Below, piece after piece: positions 6,199 through 11,722 of a DNA stretch of 11,722 nt. The notes under the pieces were generated by a model. That model was given only the letters and a program-made list of their open reading frames with translations. It did no database searches and was not told the DNA's origin. A program made the translations under genes and the position numbers. The stretch is from Oscillospiraceae bacterium (lineage in GTDB: Bacteria > Bacillota > Clostridia > Oscillospirales > Acutalibacteraceae), in assembly GCA_019422905.1 (NCBI GenBank), contig JAHZCM010000030.1, positions 1 to 11,722 of the forward strand, written 5' to 3'. The stretch's first letter is position 1; every line of letters begins with the position of its first letter.

Positions 6199-7182
6199 TC
6201 AGCGCTTTGTCGGCGAACCGTCGGCGGGCGTCTCGCGCTCATACTCGGCGACAGCCTCGTTCAGCGCGGCGATTTCCTCCGCGGTCAGCTCCCATGCGGT
6301 TGCTGCGCAGTTTTCATCGGCCTCGTGCTTGTTGCGCACGCCCATCAGCGCGGTATCGACGAGCGGATGCACAGTGATCCAGTTTACGGCGACCTGCGCT
6401 ACCGGAACACCGCGCGTCTCGGCGATCTTGTCCAGCGACTTCAAGAGCTTCTGCGCCTTCGAGAACTTCGGCTCCTTGAAATAATCGTAGAACACAAAGC
6501 GCATGTCCTTCGGATCCCAATCCGGCAGCTCACGGATCGTGCCGGTCAGCATGCCCGCGCCGAGGGAACCGTACGTCATAACGCCGATATCGTTCTGCTT
6601 TGCGAATTCCAGCACGCTTCTCTCGCGCTGGTCGATCATCGAAAACGGCGGCTGAATGACCTCTACGTCGCCGTACTTCATGCACTCCTTCGTCTGCTCG
6701 ATCGAGAAGTTCGACAGGCCGATATGGCGGATCTTGCCGCTCTCCTTGAGCTTCATCATGGCGCTCATCGTATCCTCAAACGGCGTGCCAAGGAAGTCCG
6801 GCTTATGGACATGATAGATGTCGATGTAGTCGATGCCGAGACGGCGCAGGGAGTCGTCAATTTCCTTCATAATGCTCTTGCCGGAAATATCACGGCCGCC
6901 CTTCGGCGCACCCTCACCCCAGACAAGGCCGCACTTTGTGGAAATAATCAGCTTTTCCCGGTCGTAGCCCTTGATCGCTTCGCCCACGATTTCCTCCGAA
7001 ACGCCGCAGCCGTAGATCGGCGCGGTATCGACGATATTTACGTCGTTGTCGAGCATCGAACGGATCGCCGTGATGGAATCCTGCCGATCCACGGCACCCC
7101 ATCCCGATCCGCCGATCGCCCATGTGCCAACCGTGGCGACAGAGACATTCAGGCCGGTTTTACCCAGAACTTTGTAACGCAT
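6199..7182 (-). CDS. Aldo/keto reductase
   Basis: A 327-residue NAD(P)H-dependent oxidoreductase of the AKR TIM-barrel family. The catalytic tetrad is visible: D52 (VDTAPIYG), Y57, K83 (STKCG) and H126 (IYHVHKPD). The IGLSNF segment and the C-terminal TALMGVRNKHEADEN cofactor-binding region are also typical. The start is set at 7182 because AAAGGAG lies 8 nt upstream; the frame continues upstream to another Met at 7230 with no ribosome binding site. The physiological substrate is unknown; relatives reduce sugars or reactive aldehydes. The gene has its own promoter (7255-7283) and terminator. Confidence 0.93.
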   Translation of the reverse strand: MRYKVLGKTGLNVSVATVGTWAIGGSGWGAVDRQDSITAIRSMLDNDVNIVDTAPIYGCGVSEEIVGEAIKGYDREKLIISTKCGLVWGEGAPKGGRDISGKSIMKEIDDSLRRLGIDYIDIYHVHKPDFLGTPFEDTMSAMMKLKESGKIRHIGLSNFSIEQTKECMKYGDVEVIQPPFSMIDQRERSVLEFAKQNDIGVMTYGSLGAGMLTGTIRELPDWDPKDMRFVFYDYFKEPKFSKAQKLLKSLDKIAETRGVPVAQVAVNWITVHPLVDTALMGVRNKHEADENCAATAWELTAEEIAALNEAVAEYERETPADGSPTKR

Positions 7183-7254
7183 ACAACTCGCTCCTTTTCT
7201 TTTCAATACAGATTTCGGTTCCTCACTCAAAATTTGAAGAATCCGTTACTTAAC

Positions 7255-7283
7255 ACTTTAGACGAAATCCGCAGAAAAGTCAA
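7255..7283 (-). promoter_or_regulatory. Promoter of the aldo/keto reductase gene
   Basis: Minus strand: TTGACT (7283-7278), 17-bp spacer, TAAAGT (7260-7255). The leader is about 66 nt. It lies in the 134-nt gap after the lipoprotein gene, where I see no convincing terminator, so read-through from the lipoprotein is possible. Confidence 0.6.
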
Positions 7284-7316
7284 GGGATAAAGCTGTGATT
7301 TACCAGAAAAATCGTA

Positions 7317-7703
7317 TCATCCCGCAGCTTCTGCCTCCGTGTTTTCGTTTCGCCCCGCCGGCGTCACGATCGTAACGGCATACACCTTATGCACCTGCGC
7401 CGGATAGGATTCCGCAATGCTCCCATCGTAGTATACGCAAACCTCGTCGCCCACATGGTACTGCGCTTTGCCGTCGGGCAGCTCGATATCCAAAGAAACC
7501 CATATCCGATCGCTGCTCTTGTGCGCCTCTTCCCCCTCTGCCACCTCAACCAGCATACAGGTCTCCGAAAGCTCCGTAACCGTTCCCCTGAAATGCGGCT
7601 TTGTCGCGATCACCTTATCCATGCTCAGGCCGCATCCCGCAAGCAGAATCGCGGCGCAGAGCACCGGAAAAAGTATGGAAAAGAATTTTTTCATGCTGAC
7701 CAT
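7317..7703 (-). CDS. Small lipoprotein, DUF3221/YobA-like
   Basis: A 128-residue exported lipoprotein. The N-terminus MVSMKKFF is followed by a hydrophobic stretch and the lipobox L-A-G-C (Cys about residue 24), so it should be lipid-anchored outside the membrane. The mature part is a small beta-rich domain (FRGTVTEL..MLVEV, RIWVSLD, VGDEVCVYYDGSIAESYPAQVHKVYAV). It resembles the OB-like DUF3221 family that includes B. subtilis YobA; the function is unknown. The start at 7703 has GAGGG 8 nt upstream, and ATG 7694 (MKKFF) is a possible alternative. The family assignment comes from pattern memory and is less certain than the lipoprotein call. Confidence 0.82.
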   Translation of the reverse strand: MVSMKKFFSILFPVLCAAILLAGCGLSMDKVIATKPHFRGTVTELSETCMLVEVAEGEEAHKSSDRIWVSLDIELPDGKAQYHVGDEVCVYYDGSIAESYPAQVHKVYAVTIVTPAGRNENTEAEAAG

Positions 7704-7837
7704 CCCCCAATCCCTCTGCGTGGATTTAAAAGCCCCCGTATTCCGGTAAATGCCGTTATGCACAATGCCGATACACACGAAAACACATTTTTCAGGTTTC
7801 CCGTGCTTCCCGGAAAACCACTTTCTTAACTATTTTT

Positions 7838-7867
7838 ATTATAATACGGAGGACCCATCAAAGTAAA
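7838..7867 (-). promoter_or_regulatory. Promoter of the lipoprotein gene
   Basis: Minus strand: TTTACT (7867-7862), 18-bp spacer, TATAAT (7843-7838). The leader is about 128 nt and contains a weak 8-bp hairpin (7795-7819). It is divergent from the ABC/ygbA operon promoter. The gene-free stretch 7704-8006 holds this promoter, the operon promoter and two palindromes. Confidence 0.55.
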
Positions 7868-7887
7868 GACAAACTCGCAGTTCGCGC

Positions 7888-7917
7888 TTGACAAGGCCCT
7901 GATAAATATGGTATCGT
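7888..7917 (+). promoter_or_regulatory. Probable promoter of the small protein-ABC-ygbA-ybaN operon
   Basis: TTGACA (7888-7893) is a perfect -35, followed 18 bp later by TATCGT (7912-7917), a 4/6 match to the -10 consensus. The predicted start near 7924 would place palindrome 1 at about +6 to +19 and palindrome 2 in the leader, a layout that suits repression by roadblock. The -10 is the weak point. Confidence 0.5.
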
Positions 7918-7929
7918 ATAGGCGGAAAG

Positions 7930-7943
7930 TTAGTTTAAACTAA
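7930..7943. promoter_or_regulatory. Operator candidate 1 (14-bp perfect palindrome)
   Basis: TTAGTTTAAACTAA is perfectly self-complementary and directly follows the predicted start site. Such short A/T-rich dyads are typical of TetR or MarR family sites. No such regulator is encoded in this window. Confidence 0.65.
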
Positions 7944-7968
7944 TTTATCCGCTTTTTATCCCAAGTGA

Positions 7969-7984
7969 GTTAGTGTTCACTAAC
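7969..7984. promoter_or_regulatory. Operator candidate 2 (16-bp dyad)
   Basis: GTTAGTG-TT-CACTAAC. Its core TTAGTGTTCACTAA shares the outer TTAGT/ACTAA of operator candidate 1. The centres of the two dyads (7936.5 and 7976.5) are exactly 40 bp apart, close to four helical turns, so two bound dimers would lie on the same face of the DNA. Confidence 0.65.
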
Positions 7985-8006
7985 TGATTTTGAAAGGAAG
8001 CATATT

Positions 8007-8186
8007 ATGGGCATCCCCGCACAGTTTTTCGGCATTTTGGCTGCGGCTGCGTTCACGGCTGCGGTTCTGGCGTTTTGCTTCCTTATAAAAGCGCGGATGA
8101 AAAAGGCCGCACGGCGCAGCCAAAAGCTGCAAATGCCTGCTCCGGACGCGCAGAAGAAAGGAAGAGATCTTCAACATGATGATTGA
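8007..8186 (+). CDS. 59-residue single-pass membrane protein
   Basis: A small gene with a strong ribosome binding site (AAAGGAAG, 6 nt before ATG). It encodes one membrane helix (about residues 6-27, FFGILAAAAFTAAVLAFCF) and then a strongly basic tail (KARMKKAARR), so the C-terminus should face the cytosol. The last four codons overlap the start of the ABC gene by 11 nt, which suggests translational coupling. I recognise no family. By position it could be a small accessory subunit of the ABC transporter, as CydX-like peptides are for other complexes, but that is speculation. Confidence 0.7.
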   Translation: MGIPAQFFGILAAAAFTAAVLAFCFLIKARMKKAARRSQKLQMPAPDAQKKGRDLQHDD

Positions 8187-9561
8187 CAAACGGCTGATCG
8201 GAACGGTCGGCGAAAGCAAAAAGCACATTGCGGGCAACGTAGTCCTGCAATGGTGCGCTCTGCTCGGCAATATCGCCATGATGGCGAGCATCGCTGTACT
8301 TTTGGAGCGCCTGTATTACAGGACAGCCGGCGCCGCCCTGCTATGTACGACCGCAGCGGTCGCCGCGCTTGCGCTTCTTGTGCGCTTCTTCTGCACCACG
8401 GGCGCTTCCCGCCTGAGCTTTCTCTCCTCGAAGGCCGTAAAGCGAACCCTGCGCGAGCAGATCTACCAAAAGCTCCTGCGCCTCGGGCTTTCCTATAAGG
8501 AGCAGGTCAAAGCCTCGGAAATCGTACAGGTCGCGGTGGAAGGCGTGGACCAACTGGAAACGTATTTCGGCATGTATCTGCCGCAGTTTTTTTATGCCAT
8601 GCTCGCGCCTCTCACGCTGTTCCTCGTGCTCTGCTTCGTAAATTTCCCGGCCGCTATCGCATTGCTTCTCTGTGTGCCGCTGATCCCAATCGCCATCGCC
8701 GCAGTGCAGACGTGGGCGAAAAAGCTGCTCTCCAAATACTGGGGACAGTACACCGCGCTCGGCGATACCTTTCTCGAGAACCTGCAGGGCCTCACGACGC
8801 TCAAAATCTACGAGGCCGACGATTTCAAGCAGGACGAAATGAACCGCGAGGCCGAAAAATTCCGCAGGATCACGATGAAGGTGCTCACCATGCAGCTCAA
8901 CTCCATCACGATCATGGACCTCATCGCCTATGGCGGCACGGCGCTCGGCGTCATCCTCGCGGTCACGCAGTACACAGCGGGGCATGTCTCCCTTGCGGGC
9001 TGCCTGCTCATCATCCTGCTTGCAGCGGATTTCTTTATCCCCATGCGCCAGCTCGGCAGCTTTTTCCACATCGCGATGAACGGCATGGCGGCAAGCGAAA
9101 AGATTTTCCGCCTGCTCGACCTCCCGGAGCCTGCACCGGAGCGTTCCGAGCAGGTTCCGGAGGACTGCACCATCGTCTGCCGGGGTCTGCGCTTCGGCTA
9201 CACGCCGGAGCGGGAGATCCTGCACGGCGTCGATCTCGAATTCCCGCGCGGCGGCTTCACCGCGCTGGTCGGCGAAAGCGGCTGCGGCAAGTCCACCGTC
9301 GCTTCGATTCTGATGGGGCGCAGCCGCGGCTACGGCGGCTTGGTCTCCATCGGCGGCACGGAGCTTCGCGATATTGCCGAGGCCAGCCTGATGCAGAATC
9401 TGACCTATATCAGCCACAACAGCTATCTTTTCAAGGGCACCGTGCGCGAAAACCTGCTGATGGGCCGACCCGGCGCCTCCGACGACGCGCTCTGGGCTGT
9501 ACTGGAGCAGACGCGCATCGCGGATACGGTCTGCTCGGTGGAACATGGGAGGATGAGCTGA
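8176..9561 (+). CDS. CydDC-like ABC half-transporter, truncated in the ATPase domain
   Basis: A 461-residue fused permease/ATPase. Residues 1-310 are a six-helix exporter membrane domain, with conserved text such as YWGQYTALGDTFLENLQGLTTLKIY. The ATPase domain starts near 335 and has Walker A (GESGCGKST, 366-374); the Q-loop position carries His414 (YISHNSYLF). After RENLLMGRP...LEQTRI (about 447) the sequence jumps to ADTVCSVEHGRMS and stops. That ending resembles the strand that normally follows the H-loop, about 190 residues after Walker A rather than 90. The LSGGQ signature, Walker B, D-loop and H-loop are absent, and no partner half-transporter follows. The protein is unlikely to hydrolyse ATP and is probably a deletion remnant, though the frame is open. 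ATG 8176 has AGGAAGAG upstream and overlaps the small gene; its stop overlaps the ygbA start by one base. Confidence 0.85.
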   Translation: MMIDKRLIGTVGESKKHIAGNVVLQWCALLGNIAMMASIAVLLERLYYRTAGAALLCTTAAVAALALLVRFFCTTGASRLSFLSSKAVKRTLREQIYQKLLRLGLSYKEQVKASEIVQVAVEGVDQLETYFGMYLPQFFYAMLAPLTLFLVLCFVNFPAAIALLLCVPLIPIAIAAVQTWAKKLLSKYWGQYTALGDTFLENLQGLTTLKIYEADDFKQDEMNREAEKFRRITMKVLTMQLNSITIMDLIAYGGTALGVILAVTQYTAGHVSLAGCLLIILLAADFFIPMRQLGSFFHIAMNGMAASEKIFRLLDLPEPAPERSEQVPEDCTIVCRGLRFGYTPEREILHGVDLEFPRGGFTALVGESGCGKSTVASILMGRSRGYGGLVSIGGTELRDIAEASLMQNLTYISHNSYLFKGTVRENLLMGRPGASDDALWAVLEQTRIADTVCSVEHGRMS

Positions 9562-9902
9562 TGAAAACTACGCGGGACAAACGCGAACGGGAAAAAGAAC
9601 TCGTTTCGCAGATGATCGCCCTGTATTGCAGGAAGCATCACCGCACCGGAAACGCGCTCTGCCCGGACTGCGCCGCGCTGGACGCCTACGCGCGCTCCCG
9701 CAGCGACCGCTGCCCGTTTATGGAAACCAAAACCTTCTGCTCAAACTGCAAGGTACATTGCTATAAGCCCGAAATGCGCGAGCGCATCCGCACGGTCATG
9801 CGCTTTTCCGGCCCGCGCATGATTTTTCACCACCCGGTAACCGCCGTGCGGCACGTGATAGAAAGCAAGAAGAAACAGCGTAAGCTCGCAGAGAAAGGAT
9901 GA
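9561..9902 (+). CDS. ygbA: YgbA, nitrous oxide-stimulated promoter family protein
   Basis: A 113-residue cytosolic protein with seven cysteines (C23, C34, C37, C51, C60, C63, C67) in a pattern including CPDC and CSNCKVHC, plus a C-terminal MRFSGPRMIFHHPVTAVRH block. This fits the YgbA_NO family. The cysteines suggest a metal or Fe-S site. In enterobacteria ygbA belongs to the NsrR regulon and is linked to recovery from nitrosative stress; the role in Clostridia is not established. The start has GGGAGG 8 nt upstream, and that site lies within the last codons of the ABC gene. The ATG overlaps the ABC stop (TGATG), so translation is probably coupled. Confidence 0.9.
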   Translation: MKTTRDKREREKELVSQMIALYCRKHHRTGNALCPDCAALDAYARSRSDRCPFMETKTFCSNCKVHCYKPEMRERIRTVMRFSGPRMIFHHPVTAVRHVIESKKKQRKLAEKG

Positions 9903-9906
9903 CATC

Positions 9907-10314
9907 ATGAAAATCAAGAAGATCATTTACATCGTCGTAGGGTGCCTCGGCGTGGGACTTGGCGCAGTCGGTGCGGTTCTGCCGCTGCTGCCTGCCTTCC
10001 CGTTCCTGCTGCTCGCCGCCTTCTGCTTTGCAAAAAGCTCCGAGCGGCTGCACAACTGGTTTACCTCCACAAAGCTGTATAAAAACAATCTCGAAAGCTA
10101 TGTAAAGGGGCAGGGCGTGACATGGAAAACGAAGATCCGCATCATGGTAACCGTCACCGTGCTGATGTCGATCGGCTTCGCCATGATGAGTCGCGTGCCC
10201 GTAGGCCGTATCATCCTCGCCTGCGTCTGGGTTTTCCACATTCTCTATTTCATTTTCGGCGCCAGGACCTTAAAGCCGGAGAATGCGGCTCCTGCGGGGT
10301 CCCCGGAGGCCTGA
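9907..10314 (+). CDS. ybaN: YbaN family inner-membrane protein (DUF454)
   Basis: A 135-residue membrane protein of the DUF454 family. Helices lie near residues 5-24, 26-45, 80-97 and 99-116. The signature LPLLPAFPFLLLAAFCFAKSSERLHNWF is clear. The biochemical role is unknown. It starts 4 nt after the ygbA stop with AAAGGATG as ribosome binding site, so it belongs to the same operon. It is the last gene before a hairpin at 10338-10366. Confidence 0.92.
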   Translation: MKIKKIIYIVVGCLGVGLGAVGAVLPLLPAFPFLLLAAFCFAKSSERLHNWFTSTKLYKNNLESYVKGQGVTWKTKIRIMVTVTVLMSIGFAMMSRVPVGRIILACVWVFHILYFIFGARTLKPENAAPAGSPEA

Positions 10315-10337
10315 ACCATCGCCTGAATCCGAAACCG

Positions 10338-10366
10338 CCGCCCGAAAGCGATTGCTTTTTGGGCGG
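10338..10366 (+). terminator. Terminator of the ABC/ygbA/ybaN operon
   Basis: CCGCCC (10338-10343) pairs with GGGCGG (10361-10366), extended by AAAGC/GCTTT with a small bulge and a GATT loop. The tail TGTTCCGTT is only modestly U-rich. The -35 of the next promoter lies inside its loop and 3' arm. Confidence 0.6.
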
Positions 10367-10380
10367 TGTTCCGTTATAAT
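10352..10380 (+). promoter_or_regulatory. Promoter of the P-loop kinase-like gene
   Basis: TTGCTT (10352-10357), 17-bp spacer, TATAAT (10375-10380). The predicted start near 10387 leaves a leader of about 24 nt. The -35 and spacer overlap the upstream terminator hairpin. Confidence 0.75.
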
Positions 10381-10410
10381 GGAGCAAAGACTGCAATTTG
10401 GAGGCCTCCC

Positions 10411-10923
10411 ATGATTCTTTTGATCTGCGGCAGCTCGCACACTGGAAAGACGGCGCTGGCACAGCGGCTGCTGGAAAAATACAAGTATCCGTACCTCTCG
10501 ATCGACCATCTGAAAATGGGGCTGATCCGCAGCGGGCACACGGCGCTGACACCGGACGACGACGCGGAGCTGACGCCGTATCTCTGGCCCATTCTGCGGG
10601 AGATGATCAAGACCGCCATAGAAAACCGGCAAAATCTGATAGTGGAGGGCTGCTATATCCCGTTTGACTGGCAGGACAGCTTTGACGAGGACTATCTCGC
10701 CCACATCCGCTATATCTGCCTGATTATGAGCGAGCGCTACATTCAGAAGCATTTCGACGACATTCTCCGGTACGAAAGCGTCGTGGAGGACCGCGCTTTT
10801 GATTCCGGGCTTACGCCGGAAGCCGTCATACAGGATAACCGCTTTTACCTCGAGCAGTGCCAAAAGCACGGCCTCGATTATATTCTGATCGACGGGGCTT
10901 ATACTGTAAACGTCGATCTGTGA
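10411..10923 (+). CDS. P-loop kinase-like ATP-binding protein
   Basis: A 170-residue protein beginning with MILLICGSSHTGKT, a Walker A loop (G7-S-S-H-T-G-K13-T14) at the extreme N-terminus, as in small nucleotide-kinase or zeta-toxin-like folds. LSIDHLKMG (near 30) is the usual second-strand Asp of such kinases, and NLIVEGCYIP (near 79) resembles a Walker B strand. The substrate is unknown; adenylate-kinase or zeta-like annotations would be plausible but unproven. The start has GGAGG 6 nt upstream; the frame runs back to 10366, but that Met would lie before the transcription start. It is followed 18 nt later by the DUF3783 gene and is probably co-transcribed. Confidence 0.82.
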   Translation: MILLICGSSHTGKTALAQRLLEKYKYPYLSIDHLKMGLIRSGHTALTPDDDAELTPYLWPILREMIKTAIENRQNLIVEGCYIPFDWQDSFDEDYLAHIRYICLIMSERYIQKHFDDILRYESVVEDRAFDSGLTPEAVIQDNRFYLEQCQKHGLDYILIDGAYTVNVDL

Positions 10924-10941
10924 TGCAAAGGAGGATGCGCT

Positions 10942-11334
10942 ATGCCCACCGTGCTTTTTTATACGTCCAAAGCGGATAAGGGCCGTGAGATCACCGCACT
11001 GTGCAACCGGCTGGGGTTTCGGTCCAAAGCACTGAAGCCGGCGGACGCCGGGCGCACCGTCGGCAGTCTGGCCGGTTTACCCGGAGCTTCAAAAAGCATT
11101 GAAAAGCTTCCCGCAGGTTATTCGATGCCGGAGCTGATTATCTTTTCCGGCGGCGCGGGGGAAGCGCTGGATGTATTTCTCGCGGCCTATCGCAAGGCCG
11201 GCATTGAACCGGTCGCGCTCAAGGCCGTCGTCACGCCGCACAACGCCGCGTGGACCGTCCGGGCGCTGGCCGAGGAGCTGCAGCGGGAGCGCGCCGCCAT
11301 GCTGCTCTACAGGCAAAAGCAGGCAAATTCTTAA
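10942..11334 (+). CDS. DUF3783 domain protein
   Basis: A 130-residue protein. The C-terminal half (PELIIFSGGAGEALDVFLAAYRKAGIEPVALKAVVTPHNAAWTVRALAEELQRE, about 63-117) is the DUF3783 signature, common in Clostridia and of unknown function. The N-terminal half (VLFYTSKADKGREITALCNRLGF) looks like an alpha/beta strand-helix unit. AGGAGG lies 7 nt before the ATG. It is likely in an operon with the kinase-like gene. Confidence 0.87.
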   Translation: MPTVLFYTSKADKGREITALCNRLGFRSKALKPADAGRTVGSLAGLPGASKSIEKLPAGYSMPELIIFSGGAGEALDVFLAAYRKAGIEPVALKAVVTPHNAAWTVRALAEELQRERAAMLLYRQKQANS

Positions 11335-11400
11335 AGCGGCGCCGCACAGCTTCAAGGTGCTTTTTCAATCCCGAAATTTTTGAAACGAGGGCATATGACG

Positions 11401-11722
11401 ATGTTTGACAAGCAAAAAAATGTCGACCGTTTTTCCGGCTTTGCCGATACCTATGAAAGCGCGCGCCCGCGCGTGCCGATGTACCCGGTCCGCGTGATCT
11501 GCCGCTATCTCGGCAGAAATCCCGAAACGGTCGTCGACCTCGGCTGCGGAGCGGGGCTTTCCTCGGACATCTGGCGGAATGTCTGCGGCAATATCATCGG
11601 CATCGAGCCGGGCGGCGACATGCTGCGTATCGCCCGGCAAAAGGAGGATTCGTCCCTGCATTTTCGGCAGGCCTTTGCGAACGATACCGGCCTGCCGGAC
11701 GAATGCGCCGACGTGGTCGTGT
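11401..11722 (+). CDS. Class I SAM-dependent methyltransferase (3' end beyond window)
   Basis: Only the first 107 codons are visible. Motif I, VVDLGCGAGLSS (about residues 45-56), binds S-adenosylmethionine. IGIEPGGDML carries the acidic residue after strand 2, and LPDECADVVV at the edge is the strand-4 region. The substrate is unknown; the layout (RFSGFADTYESARPRVP start) is that of Methyltransf_11/25-type enzymes. ATG 11401 is preferred because GAGGG lies 9 nt upstream. The ATG at 11395 is only 3 nt from it. The 66-nt gap after the DUF3783 gene shows no clear terminator, so it may be part of that operon. Confidence 0.9.
   Translation, partial: MFDKQKNVDRFSGFADTYESARPRVPMYPVRVICRYLGRNPETVVDLGCGAGLSSDIWRNVCGNIIGIEPGGDMLRIARQKEDSSLHFRQAFANDTGLPDECADVVV

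Noticed and set aside
6325..7290. Plus-strand open frame opposite the aldo/keto reductase
   Set aside because: Antisense shadow rich in Arg, His and Leu; the reductase tetrad and start signals are on the minus strand.
7704..7778. N-terminal extension of the lipoprotein to a GTG at 7778
   Set aside because: It would bury the signal peptide behind 25 extra residues and has no ribosome binding site; GAGGG precedes the ATG at 7703.
7795..7819. Hairpin GGTTTCCC/GGAAAACC as terminator or riboswitch element
   Set aside because: Only 8 pairs including a wobble, with no conserved riboswitch core; too weak to call.
8341..9546. Long antisense open frame (401 codons) opposite the ABC gene
   Set aside because: Low-complexity, charge-rich translation with no recognisable motif; it mirrors the codon bias of the plus-strand gene, which has clear domains.
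8712..9560. Upstream extension of the ygbA frame through the ABC gene
   Set aside because: The translation is Arg/His/Pro-rich with no domain, while the ABC frame is clearly coding. The ygbA start at 9561 has a good ribosome binding site and the family-typical N-terminus.
10400..10409. GGAGGCCTCC palindrome covering the ribosome binding site of the kinase-like gene
   Set aside because: A loopless 10-bp palindrome cannot fold into a stable hairpin that hides the site; probably chance.

Overview
The window looks like chromosome of a fairly GC-rich Clostridia member (an Oscillospiraceae/Ruminococcaceae-type Firmicute). This rests on strong AGGAGG-type ribosome binding sites before almost every gene, sigma-A promoters that are easy to read (TTGACA/TTGCTT, 17 bp, TATAAT/TACAAT), and a typically clostridial gene set: an XRE regulator fused to a membrane domain, DUF3783, and an ABC half-transporter followed by YgbA and YbaN. 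I see no tRNA, rRNA, CRISPR array, insertion sequence or phage gene.

Layout. (1) 1-2067, minus strand: a metal-efflux module. csoR has its own promoter and terminator. It is followed by a P1B-type metal ATPase whose promoter carries a CsoR-like operator inside the -35/-10 spacer; the ATPase runs off the left edge. (2) 2135-3788: a 500-residue two-domain PPK2 (polyphosphate:AMP phosphotransferase) transcribed rightward from its own promoter, convergent with tag (3-methyladenine DNA glycosylase I, 3793-4338, minus). (3) 4491-6084: an XRE-family regulator with a six-helix membrane domain, preceded by an inverted repeat next to its -10, convergent with a GNAT acetyltransferase. (4) 6140-7843, minus: an aldo/keto reductase and a small lipoprotein (DUF3221/YobA-like), each with its own promoter. 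(5) 7888-10366, plus: a tight operon of a 59-residue single-pass membrane protein, a CydDC-like ABC half-transporter, YgbA (nitrous-oxide-stimulated promoter family) and YbaN (DUF454). Two palindromes exactly 40 bp apart lie in its promoter/leader. (6) 10352-11722, plus: a P-loop kinase-like protein, a DUF3783 protein and the start of a SAM methyltransferase.

The most unusual item is the ABC gene. Its reading frame is intact and has a full membrane domain and Walker A, but it ends about 90 residues later in an 'ADTVC..EHGRM' strand. It therefore lacks the LSGGQ signature, Walker B and the H-loop, and no partner half-transporter follows. This looks like a deletion that removed the rest of the nucleotide-binding domain and perhaps a whole second ABC gene, while leaving the start signals of ygbA intact. 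The surrounding operon (small membrane protein, YgbA, YbaN, twin operators) is the best candidate for a poorly described system, possibly linked to nitrosative or redox stress. The CsoR-controlled efflux module is the clearest example of readable regulation in the window.
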